This document shows, one piece after another, positions 5,627 through 12,706 of a DNA stretch of 13,716 nt; position 1 is the stretch's first letter; each line of letters begins with the position of its first letter. The DNA comes from ZC4RG30 sp039800965 (GTDB lineage: Bacteria; Pseudomonadota; Gammaproteobacteria; Steroidobacterales; Steroidobacteraceae): positions 1 to 13,716 of the forward strand of contig JBDLPS010000143.1 in assembly GCA_039800965.1 (NCBI GenBank), in the 5' to 3' direction. The position numbers and the translations under genes are program-made. The notes beneath the pieces were generated by a model. That model searched no databases and was not told the DNA's origin. It saw nothing but the letters and a program-made list of their open reading frames with translations.

Positions 5627-6867
5627 TCCAGCGCGCCGGCAGCGACGTGATCGACGTCGATGTGGCCATCGTCGGTGGTGGCATGGTCGGTGCGGCGCTG
5701 GGTGCCTTGCTGATCCGACATGGTCGCCTCGACCCCGCGCGCGTGCTGCTGATCGAGCGCCTGCAACCCGACGCGGTTGCCGCCGATGCAGCCTATGACG
5801 TCCGTGTTTCCGCTGTGTCACGCGCCAGTGAACGCATCCTTCATGCCGCCGGCGCATGGGAAAGGCTCGACGCCTCGCGGACCTGTGCCTACCAGGGAAT
5901 GCGCGTCTGGTACGAGGGCGGTGCGCCGGACGGGCCTGACACGTTGTGCTTCGACGCGGCAGCCGTGGCGGAACGCGACCTCGGCACCATCCTCGAGAAC
6001 CGCAACTTGCAGTCCGCTGGATTGCGCGCATTCGTCGAGGGAGGCGGGCGGCTGTGTCCGGAGGCCCTTGAGGGGATGGATATGCATGCCGAAGGCGTGG
6101 CCCTTGTCACCACGGGTGGGTCGATCCGGGCGGGTCTGGTCATCGGCGCGGATGGCGCTGCGTCGCGCGTGCGTGAATTGGCGGGTATCGGTTCGGTGGC
6201 ACGTGCCTACGGGGAGCGCGCGATCGTGGCGACCGTGGCCTGCGAGCTCCCGCATCGCTCGATCGCCTGGCAGGTCTTCCTGCCCACGGGACCGCTTGCC
6301 TTGCTGCCACTTCCCGACGGTGCTTGCTCCATCGTCTGGTCCGCCGTGGATGTCGAGGCGACGCGCCTGATGGCGCTGGAGCCGGAGGAGTTCGGCAGCG
6401 CGCTCACGCGGGCCAGTTCGGGAGCGCTGGGTGCGCTGCGGCTCGTCGGCCAGCGGCGCGCCTTTCCCCTCCAGCGGATGAATGCCGACCATTACGCGTC
6501 AGGGCGTTGCGTGCTCGTCGGCGACGCTGCCCATACCATCCACCCGCTCGCGGGACAGGGCGTGAACCAGGGGCTGCTGGATGCCGCCGCCCTTTGCGAG
6601 GTGATTGCCGCGAGGCCGCCGCGCGAGGATCCTGCGGCACCGCACCTGCTTCGTCGCTACGAGAGGATGCGGCGTTCAGGCAATGCACTGGTCGGGCTGC
6701 TCATGGACCAGCTCGATGCTGCGTTCATCGGTTCGCCGGGCGTGCGTGGCCGACTGGCGCGGGAAGGGTTGGGAATGGTCGCCCGGTCGACGGCGTTGCG
6801 GGGATTGCTGGTGCGCCATGCCCTCGGCCTGTCGGGCGACCTGCCGCGCCTCGCTCGCGCGGGTTGA
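5623..6867 (+). CDS. ubiI: UbiH/UbiF/VisC-family FAD hydroxylase, probably UbiI
   Basis: This second FAD-dependent ubiquinone hydroxylase (414 residues) would hydroxylate another ring carbon (C5 if UbiI). It has VAIVGGGMVGAALGALL (14-30), DVRVSAVSRAS (59-69, a VisC/COQ6-family signature), GADGAAS (175-181), and GDAAHTIHPLAGQGVNQGLLDA (300-321). It is a divergent paralogue of ubiH: the FAD-motif regions are also similar at the DNA level. Translation starts at GTG (5623-5625), which overlaps the ubiH TGA. No other start fits the N-terminus better. Gene order ubiH-ubiI follows E. coli ubiH-visC. UbiF- or UbiM-like regiospecificity cannot be excluded from sequence. It ends at 6867, directly against the stop of the convergent phhB. 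Confidence 0.88.
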   Translation: MIQRAGSDVIDVDVAIVGGGMVGAALGALLIRHGRLDPARVLLIERLQPDAVAADAAYDVRVSAVSRASERILHAAGAWERLDASRTCAYQGMRVWYEGGAPDGPDTLCFDAAAVAERDLGTILENRNLQSAGLRAFVEGGGRLCPEALEGMDMHAEGVALVTTGGSIRAGLVIGADGAASRVRELAGIGSVARAYGERAIVATVACELPHRSIAWQVFLPTGPLALLPLPDGACSIVWSAVDVEATRLMALEPEEFGSALTRASSGALGALRLVGQRRAFPLQRMNADHYASGRCVLVGDAAHTIHPLAGQGVNQGLLDAAALCEVIAARPPREDPAAPHLLRRYERMRRSGNALVGLLMDQLDAAFIGSPGVRGRLAREGLGMVARSTALRGLLVRHALGLSGDLPRLARAG

Positions 6868-7206
6868 TCAGACCAGTGGCAGTGCGTCGATCTTCGCGGC
6901 GCAGATGAAGTCGTTTTCCGAGAGGCCACGGATCGCGTGCGTCATGTAGCGCACGCGGCATCGGTCGTAGCCGATCTCGAGGTCCGGATGGTGGTCCTCG
7001 ATGTTGGCAATGTGGGCGACGGCGTTCACGAAGCTCATCGTCCTGAAAAAATCCCTGAAGCGGAACTCGCGCTGGATGTGCGTGGCATCCGCGGAGAGGA
7101 TCCAGCCCTCGTCGAGCCTTTGCAGCACTTCTTCTGCGGCGATGCGCGTCAGCGGCGTTGCACCGCCCTCGCAGGGTACGCAGCGACGTTCGGCGAGGTC
7201 GGTCAT
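6868..7206 (-). CDS. phhB: Pterin-4a-carbinolamine dehydratase
   Basis: The enzyme (PhhB/PCD/DCoH family) dehydrates 4a-hydroxytetrahydrobiopterin, recycling the pterin cofactor of aromatic amino acid hydroxylases; in some bacteria homologues act in molybdopterin- or folate-linked pterin metabolism. The 112-residue product shows the active-site motif IEDHHPDLEIGY (69-80) and the following VRYMTHAIRGLSENDF (85-100). H72, H73 and P74 correspond to the conserved His-His-Pro, and H90 to the conserved third His. The ATG at 7204-7206 has a GGAGG (7217-7221) 10 nt upstream, inside the ispG 3' end. The gene starts 4 nt after ispG, so the pair is co-transcribed. No aromatic amino acid hydroxylase gene is in the window. 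Confidence 0.93.
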   Translation of the reverse strand: MTDLAERRCVPCEGGATPLTRIAAEEVLQRLDEGWILSADATHIQREFRFRDFFRTMSFVNAVAHIANIEDHHPDLEIGYDRCRVRYMTHAIRGLSENDFICAAKIDALPLV

Positions 7207-7210
7207 GGCA

Positions 7211-8431
7211 TCAGGTCCTCCGCGGGTATTTGCGTTCCACGTAGCGTTCGATGAGCGCCTGGAATTCCTCGGCGATGTGGTCGCCCTTGAGCGTGACCGT
7301 CTTCTCGCCATCCTCGTAGACCGGCGCCACGGGTCGCTCGCCCGTTCCCGGCAGGCTGATGCCCAGGCTTGCGTGCCGGCTTTCGCCGGGCCCGTTCACG
7401 ACGCAGCCCATCACGGCGACCGTCATCTGCTCCACGCCCTCGTGCGCGGCGCGCCAGACAGGCATGCGGTGGCGGATGTGCGACTGGATGCGCTGGGCCA
7501 GTTCCTGGAAATACGTGCTGGTCGTCCGGCCGCAACCGGGGCAGGCGATGACCATCGGCAGGAAGGCACGCAGGCCCATCGTCTGCAGGATCTCCTGCGC
7601 GACGATGACTTCCTGCGTGCGATCGCCGCCCGGCTCCGGCGTCAGCGACACGCGGATGGTGTCGCCGATGCCCTCGGCCAGCAGCACGCCGATGCCGGCC
7701 GTCGAGGCAACGATGCCCTTCGAGCCCATGCCGGCCTCGGTGAGGCCCAGATGCAGCGGATGGTCGCAACGCGAGGCCAGCGACCGGTACACGGCGATGA
7801 GGTCCTGCACGCCGCTGACCTTGGCGGACAGGATGATGCGATCGTGTGGCAGGCCGACGTCCTCGGCCAGTTGCGCCGACTCGAGCGCCGAACGCACGAT
7901 GGCTTCGCGCATCACGGCCTGCGCCGGTGCGGGCGAGGGCAGGGCGTTGTTCGCGTCCATGAGGCGTGCCAGCAGGTCCTGGTCCAGGCTGCCCCAGTTG
8001 ACGCCGATGCGCACGGGCTTCTGCTCGCGGCAGGCGATCTCGATCATTTCGGCGAACTGGCTGTCGCGCTTGCTGCCGCGCCCGACGTTGCCGGGGTTGA
8101 TGCGGTATTTCGCGAGCGCCTGCGCGCAATCCCGGTTGCCTCCGAGCAGTTTGTGCCCGTTGAAATGGAAATCCCCGATCAGCGGCACGCCCACGCCGGC
8201 GGCATCGAGGCGTTCGCGGATGCGTGGCACCGCATCGGCCGCTTCCACCGTATTGACCGTCAGCCGCACGAGTTCGGAGCCTGCCGCGGCAAGGGCGCGG
8301 ACCTGCGCCACCGTGCCTTCGACGTCGGCAGTGTCGGTATTGGTCATCGACTGGACGGCGATGGGGGCATCGCTGCCGATGCGGATCCCCCCGACTTCGA
8401 CGAGGGTGGTCTTGCGGCGCTTGAAGCTCAT
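7211..8431 (-). CDS. ispG: 4-hydroxy-3-methylbut-2-enyl-diphosphate synthase (flavodoxin type)
   Basis: IspG (GcpE) is the iron-sulphur enzyme of the MEP isoprenoid pathway that converts MEcPP to HMBPP. The 406-residue protein has the N-terminal TIM-barrel landmarks VQSMTNTDTADVEGT (26-40), DFHFNGHKLL (87-96) and YRINPGNVG (109-117). The C-terminal [4Fe-4S] ligands are C297 and C300 (CPGCGRT), C343 (GCVVNGPGE) and E350. Two in-frame ATGs are possible, at 8443 and 8431 (MAATMSFKRRKTT). I prefer 8431 because a TACAAT -10-like box overlaps the upstream ATG. Neither has a Shine-Dalgarno, so the mRNA is leaderless or nearly so. The alternative would add four residues. It is divergent from dgkA and followed after 4 nt by phhB. 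Confidence 0.95.
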   Translation of the reverse strand: MSFKRRKTTLVEVGGIRIGSDAPIAVQSMTNTDTADVEGTVAQVRALAAAGSELVRLTVNTVEAADAVPRIRERLDAAGVGVPLIGDFHFNGHKLLGGNRDCAQALAKYRINPGNVGRGSKRDSQFAEMIEIACREQKPVRIGVNWGSLDQDLLARLMDANNALPSPAPAQAVMREAIVRSALESAQLAEDVGLPHDRIILSAKVSGVQDLIAVYRSLASRCDHPLHLGLTEAGMGSKGIVASTAGIGVLLAEGIGDTIRVSLTPEPGGDRTQEVIVAQEILQTMGLRAFLPMVIACPGCGRTTSTYFQELAQRIQSHIRHRMPVWRAAHEGVEQMTVAVMGCVVNGPGESRHASLGISLPGTGERPVAPVYEDGEKTVTLKGDHIAEEFQALIERYVERKYPRRT

Positions 8432-8441
8432 GGTGGCTGCC

Positions 8442-8447
8442 ATTGTA
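8442..8447 (-). promoter_or_regulatory. Probable -10 box of ispG
   Basis: TACAAT on the minus strand matches TATAAT at five of six positions and is followed after 10 nt by the preferred ispG ATG at 8431. A start 6-7 nt downstream would leave a leader of only 3-4 nt. I see no good -35 hexamer at the proper spacing, so support is modest. Confidence 0.4.
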
Positions 8448-8495
8448 TTGCTAGACTGCGCCGGAACCCACACATGTACCCGACGGGAATCCTGC

Positions 8496-8855
8496 ATGGA
8501 CCGACTGAAGCCGAGAGGCCTCACGCGCCTGATCCGGGCCCTGGAATCGAGCCGCAAGGGCTTCCTGGGCGCTTATCGCGAGGAAGCCGCCTTCCGCCAG
8601 GAGCTCTGGCTGGCCGTCGTGGTCATCCCGCTGGGGTTGTACCTGGGGCATGACGGGATCCAGAGGGTCCTGCTGGTCGCCCCGATGATCCTGGTCCTTA
8701 TCGTGGAACTGATCAACAGTGCCATCGAGGCGACCGTGGACCGCATCGGCCTCGAGCGGCACGTGTTGTCCGGCCTCGCCAAGGAAATGGGCTCCGCGGC
8801 CGTGCTCTTGTCACTGGCGTGGCTGGTTGCCACCTGGATCCTGGTGCTCGCATGA
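8496..8855 (+). CDS. dgkA: Diacylglycerol kinase (prokaryotic, membrane)
   Basis: DgkA is the small inner-membrane kinase that phosphorylates diacylglycerol to phosphatidic acid. It recycles lipid released when phospholipid head groups are used for periplasmic glucans or lipid A decoration. The 119-residue protein aligns along the E. coli enzyme (122 residues). It has an amphipathic N-terminus, EEAAFRQE (29-36), three hydrophobic segments (about 38-52, 57-72, 98-117), and ELINSAIEATVDRIGLERH (71-89). E71 corresponds to the catalytic base E69 of E. coli, and E30, N74 and E78 to the other active-site residues. AKEMGSAAV (95-103) is also conserved. The ATG has a GGGA at 8 nt. Its TGA overlaps the ATG of the next gene (ATGA, 8852-8855). 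Confidence 0.95.
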   Translation: MDRLKPRGLTRLIRALESSRKGFLGAYREEAAFRQELWLAVVVIPLGLYLGHDGIQRVLLVAPMILVLIVELINSAIEATVDRIGLERHVLSGLAKEMGSAAVLLSLAWLVATWILVLA

Positions 8856-11653
8856 CGCGCGGTCGGGCAGCATTCGTCGCCTTGTGCGCGGCAGCGGTGT
8901 CGTCGCAGGTTCCGGGTGGCGAGAATCCCACGTGGTCCGCCACCCTCGAGCGCATCGCCCAGAGCGTCGTGGCCATACAGATCGATGGAACGCGTGCCTT
9001 CGATACCGAGTGGAGCACTTCGTCGCAGGCGACAGGTTTCGTGGTCGATGCGGAAAAAGGCCTCATTCTCACCAATCGCCATGTCGTGACGCCCGGTCCG
9101 GTAACGGCCGAGGCGACCTTCCTCGACCGGGAGGAAGTACAGCTCTTTCCGGTGTACAGGGATCCGGTGCACGACTTCGGGCTTTACCGTTACGACCCCG
9201 CCAGATTGAAGTTCATCAAGCCACAGTCCTTGCCGCTGTATCCCGAGGGCGCCCAGGTCGGACGCGAAATCCGCGTTATCGGCAACAATGCCGGCGAGCA
9301 GTTGTCGATCCTGGCGGGCACCCTGGCGCGCCTGGACCGGGAGGCACCGGTCTACGGCACCGGCAAGTACAACGACTTCAACACCTTCTACCTCCAGGCC
9401 GCGTCCGGAACCTCCGGCGGCTCCTCCGGGTCGCCCGTCGTGGACATCGAAGGGCGCGTTATAGCGCTGAACGCCGGTGGAGCGACGGGCAACGCGTCGA
9501 GTTTCTACCTGCCGCTGGGCCGTGTGCGCCGCGCCGTGGAGTTGATCCGGGCAGGCAAGCCTGTCACCCGCGGCACGCTGCAGGCTGTCTTTGGTTACAC
9601 GCCCTTCGACGAACTGAAGCGATTGGGCCTCGCTGCGGATACAGAGGCCGCGATCCGCAAGGCATTCCCCCAGGGGACGGGCATGCTGGTCGTCGACCAG
9701 GTGCAGGCGGGGTCGCCGGCCTATGGCCAACTCCAGGCGGGTGACATCCTCATCAAGGTCGACGATCGTTTCGTGACACAGTTCGAGCCGCTGGAAGCCT
9801 TGCTTGACGAATCGATCGGCAGGACCGTCACGCTTGAATTGCAGCGCGGAGGGGATGTCGTGCGGGCACCGCTGGTGGTCGGTGACCTCGATGCCATCAC
9901 GCCCTCGTCCTTCGTCGAATTCGGCGAGGCGGTGCTCCATGACCTGTCTTACCAGCAGGCCCGCCACTTCAACCTCCCTGTGCGTGGCGTCTACGTGGCG
10001 AACCCCGGGTATGCACTGGGCGCGGCAGGCGTGCCCCGAGCCGCATTGATCACGGCGATCAACGGCAAACCGGTCGAGCGGTTGTCGGATTTCCGGGCGG
10101 TACTGGACGGGCTCGGCGACGGGGATCGCGCTGCGGTCCGGTACACCACGATGGACGATCCGAATGGCAGCGTGCTGAAGTCCTTCGCCATGGATCGGCG
10201 CTGGTTCCCTTCGCGCCAGTGTCGGCGCGACGATTCGCTTGGAATCTGGCCCTGCGATGAGTTGCCCGCGGGTCCTGCCCCGGGGCCGGCGAAAGTTGGG
10301 TCCACCACTTTCCCTCGCAATGCCGATCCGGTCATCGAAAGGCTGGCGCCTTCGCTTGTCCATTTGCGTTTCGACATGCCCTATCCCGTTTCGGGGATCA
10401 CCGAACGCAACTACCACGGCACGGGTCTGGTCGTGGATGCTTCCCGCGGCCTCGTCGTGACGGACCGCAACACGGTGCCGGTGTCGGTGGGTGATGTGCG
10501 TATCACCTTTGCCGGCGCGCTCGAGGTGCGGGGGAAGGTTGAATTCATCCATCCGCTGCACAACCTGGCGGTGGTGTCCTACGACCCCGCGCTGGTCGGT
10601 GCCACCCCGGTCAAATCAGCCAAGCTCGACCTGCGTGGCTTGAAGGCGGGTCAATCGGTCAATGTCATCGGACTGGATGCCCAGGGCACGCTCAAGTCGC
10701 GCGCCACACCCATTGCGTCGATCGATCCGCTCCAGCTTCCCTTGTCGCGCACGATGCAGTTCCGCGATGGCGGCTTGCAGGTCGCCCAGCTGCTGAACCC
10801 GCCGACGGATTTCGATGGGGTGTTGGCCGATGACCGTGGCGCAGTCCTGGGCCTGTGGTCGAGTTTTTCATTCGAGAACGGGCGTGAAACCTTGCAGGGG
10901 AACCGGGGCGTGCCGATCGACCTGGTCGACGAGATGCTGGAACACCTGCGTTCCGGGCGGCCACTGCATACCCTGGACGCCGACCTGACCTTGCAGCCGT
11001 TGTCCGCTGCGCGCGAGCTCGGGCTGCCGGAAGAATGGGTGCATCGACTCGAGCAGGCCAATCCCGAGAAGCGCCAGGTGCTTTCCGTGGTGCGCCTTAC
11101 CGGTGGTGCCAGGTCCGCCCGCATCCTCCAGCAGGGGGACTTGCTGCTTGCGGTCGACGGCCGGCCGGTCACGCAGTTCCGCGAGGTCGAACGCGCGGTC
11201 GTGGACCGGGACAGCGTGCGAGTGACCGTTTGGCGCAACGACAGCGAGCTGGCCTTCGACGTGCCGACTTCGTCCCTGCCGGGTTCCGACGTCGAGCGTG
11301 TCGTTCATTGGGCCGGCGCGACGTTGCAGGCGCCGCATCGTGCGATGAGCACACAGCGCGGCATCCGCCCCGAGGGCGTCTATGTCGCCTATTTCACCTA
11401 TGGTTCGCCGGCCACCCGGTATCGGTTGTTGCCGGGCCGCCGCATCGTCGAGGTCGATGGTCGTCCGACGCCGGACCTCGACGCGTTCCTGAAAGTCGTC
11501 GGTGGGCGGCCGGATCGGTCGGCGATTCGCATCCGCACGCTGACCTGGAACAATGCGCCCGAGGTCATCACCCTGAAGCTCGACCGCCATTACTGGCCGA
11601 CCTACGAATTGCGGCGTACCTCTTCGGGGTGGGTGCGCCACGCGATCGACTGA
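8852..11653 (+). CDS. Tandem HtrA-like serine protease with four PDZ modules (Nma111-like architecture)
   Basis: This 933-residue protein is a duplicated HtrA unit. Half one has a trypsin-like domain (about 32-235) with an intact triad: H77 (LTNRHVV), D108 (DPVHDFG) and S192 (GGSSGSPVV). Two PDZ modules follow (about 268-343 and 350-448). Half two has a second protease-like domain (about 492-705) in which H77 aligns with N540 (TDRNTV) and D108 with N571 (HPLHNLA). The serine loop is replaced by TDFDGVLADDRG (652-663), so this half should be inactive. Two more PDZ modules follow (about 712-805 and 812-912). This is the layout of yeast Nma111. The N-terminus (MTRGRAAFVALCAAAVSS) looks like a short Sec signal, so a periplasmic location is likely but not certain. 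The mature chain has two cysteines, C457 and C468, in the inter-half linker. The start is the ATG overlapping the dgkA stop. Substrates are unknown. Confidence 0.9.
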   Translation: MTRGRAAFVALCAAAVSSQVPGGENPTWSATLERIAQSVVAIQIDGTRAFDTEWSTSSQATGFVVDAEKGLILTNRHVVTPGPVTAEATFLDREEVQLFPVYRDPVHDFGLYRYDPARLKFIKPQSLPLYPEGAQVGREIRVIGNNAGEQLSILAGTLARLDREAPVYGTGKYNDFNTFYLQAASGTSGGSSGSPVVDIEGRVIALNAGGATGNASSFYLPLGRVRRAVELIRAGKPVTRGTLQAVFGYTPFDELKRLGLAADTEAAIRKAFPQGTGMLVVDQVQAGSPAYGQLQAGDILIKVDDRFVTQFEPLEALLDESIGRTVTLELQRGGDVVRAPLVVGDLDAITPSSFVEFGEAVLHDLSYQQARHFNLPVRGVYVANPGYALGAAGVPRAALITAINGKPVERLSDFRAVLDGLGDGDRAAVRYTTMDDPNGSVLKSFAMDRRWFPSRQCRRDDSLGIWPCDELPAGPAPGPAKVGSTTFPRNADPVIERLAPSLVHLRFDMPYPVSGITERNYHGTGLVVDASRGLVVTDRNTVPVSVGDVRITFAGALEVRGKVEFIHPLHNLAVVSYDPALVGATPVKSAKLDLRGLKAGQSVNVIGLDAQGTLKSRATPIASIDPLQLPLSRTMQFRDGGLQVAQLLNPPTDFDGVLADDRGAVLGLWSSFSFENGRETLQGNRGVPIDLVDEMLEHLRSGRPLHTLDADLTLQPLSAARELGLPEEWVHRLEQANPEKRQVLSVVRLTGGARSARILQQGDLLLAVDGRPVTQFREVERAVVDRDSVRVTVWRNDSELAFDVPTSSLPGSDVERVVHWAGATLQAPHRAMSTQRGIRPEGVYVAYFTYGSPATRYRLLPGRRIVEVDGRPTPDLDAFLKVVGGRPDRSAIRIRTLTWNNAPEVITLKLDRHYWPTYELRRTSSGWVRHAID

Positions 11654-11662
11654 CAGGGCGGG

Positions 11663-11668
11663 TAGAAT
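11663..11668 (+). promoter_or_regulatory. -10 box of the Sua5-type gene, predicted leaderless
   Basis: TAGAAT (five of six matches to TATAAT) lies exactly 6 nt before the ATG at 11675, in the 21-nt gap after the tandem HtrA gene. The predicted start site falls on the A of the ATG. No Shine-Dalgarno is seen, and the -35 position has no clear hexamer. Confidence 0.5.
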
Positions 11669-11674
11669 GGCCGG

Positions 11675-12667
11675 ATGACAGTATCCGGCCCGCCATCCTC
11701 CGCAGAGCTGCACAAGGCCGTCGGCGCGTTGCGTGCCGGCGGTCTGGTCGCGTTCCCGACGGAGACGGTCTATGGCCTTGGTGCCGACGCGTCCAACCCG
11801 CAGGCGGTACGTCGTGTTTTCGCCTTGAAGGGCAGACCCGAGACGCATCCCTTGATCGTCCATCTCCACGATGCCGCGCAGATCGATGACTGGGCGGTCG
11901 ATGTCACGCCGGCCGCGCGTCGACTGGCCGCGGCGTTCTGGCCCGGTCCCTTGACGCTGGTCCTGCATCGCTCGTCGCGCGTTCCCGATGCCGTGACGGG
12001 CGGACAGGACACGGTCGCCCTGCGCATCCCCTCCCACCCGGTGGCCCGTGCGCTGCTGGCGGCTTTCGGTGGCGGGATCGCCGCGCCTTCCGCCAATCGC
12101 TATGGCCGCGTGTCCGCGACCTGTGCGGCACACGTGCGCGAGGAGTTCGGCGATGCACTGCCAGTGGTGCTCGACGGGGGCGACAGTGATGTCGGCCTGG
12201 AGTCGGCCATCGTCTCCTGCGTCGAAGACCCTCCACGACTGCTGCGGCCAGGTGCCATCACGGCGGCGCAGCTGCACGCGGTGGCCGGCGGCCTTGCAGT
12301 CGGTGCGGCAGGTGGTTCGCCGCGCGTGCCGGGTAGCACGCGCTCCCATTACGCCCCGAGCACGCCGGTGGAGCTCGTTGCCGACGCCGCGCTCGACACG
12401 GAGGCGGGGCAGGATCTGGCAGCGGGTCGCCGCGTTGCGGTGCTCGCCCGCCGCCCGCTGCCTGCCGGCCTGCGATCGGTCGACTGGATAGATGCGGGTG
12501 TCGATGTCGCGGCCTATTCGCATGCGCTGTATGCGAACCTGCGTGCGCTCGACAAGCGCGGTTGTGCACGCATCCTCGTCCAGACGGTGCCGGATGAGGA
12601 ATCCTGGAGCGCCGTGCGCGACCGCCTGTCGCGCGCCGCCGCACGCAACGACTCGGCATCGGCCTGA
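11675..12667 (+). CDS. L-threonylcarbamoyladenylate synthase, Sua5 type (two domains)
   Basis: The enzyme makes threonylcarbamoyl-AMP from threonine, bicarbonate and ATP, the first step of the tRNA t6A37 modification. The 330-residue protein has a YrdC domain (about 10-195) with LVAFPTETVYGLGADA (24-39), KGRPETHPL (52-60), FWPGPLTLVL (88-97) and IAAPSANRYGRVSAT (135-149). A linker carrying PGSTRSHYAPSTP (219-231, the PGxxxxHYAP signature) then leads to a C-terminal Sua5 domain (about 232-325). The extra domain makes it Sua5/YwlC-like rather than the short TsaC (about 190 residues) of E. coli. The start is supported by the -10 box 6 nt upstream. It probably has its own promoter. Confidence 0.93.
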   Translation: MTVSGPPSSAELHKAVGALRAGGLVAFPTETVYGLGADASNPQAVRRVFALKGRPETHPLIVHLHDAAQIDDWAVDVTPAARRLAAAFWPGPLTLVLHRSSRVPDAVTGGQDTVALRIPSHPVARALLAAFGGGIAAPSANRYGRVSATCAAHVREEFGDALPVVLDGGDSDVGLESAIVSCVEDPPRLLRPGAITAAQLHAVAGGLAVGAAGGSPRVPGSTRSHYAPSTPVELVADAALDTEAGQDLAAGRRVAVLARRPLPAGLRSVDWIDAGVDVAAYSHALYANLRALDKRGCARILVQTVPDEESWSAVRDRLSRAAARNDSASA

Positions 12668-12706
12668 ACCCTTTTCAAATTTTTCGTATCCCGGAGCGCC
12701 GCTGAC

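Noticed and set aside
7001..8653. 550-codon plus-strand frame opposite phhB and ispG
   Set aside because: It is a mirror of ispG and phhB, both of which have complete active-site motifs. It also overlaps dgkA in another frame.
8867..8890. Possible lipobox (VALC) at the N-terminus of the tandem HtrA protein
   Set aside because: The residue before Cys is Leu, where Gly, Ala or Ser is expected, so a lipoprotein signal is not supported.
8573..10561. 662-codon minus-strand frame opposite dgkA and the HtrA gene
   Set aside because: It is a shadow of the real plus-strand genes, with no domain, no start-site support, and Arg/His-rich composition.
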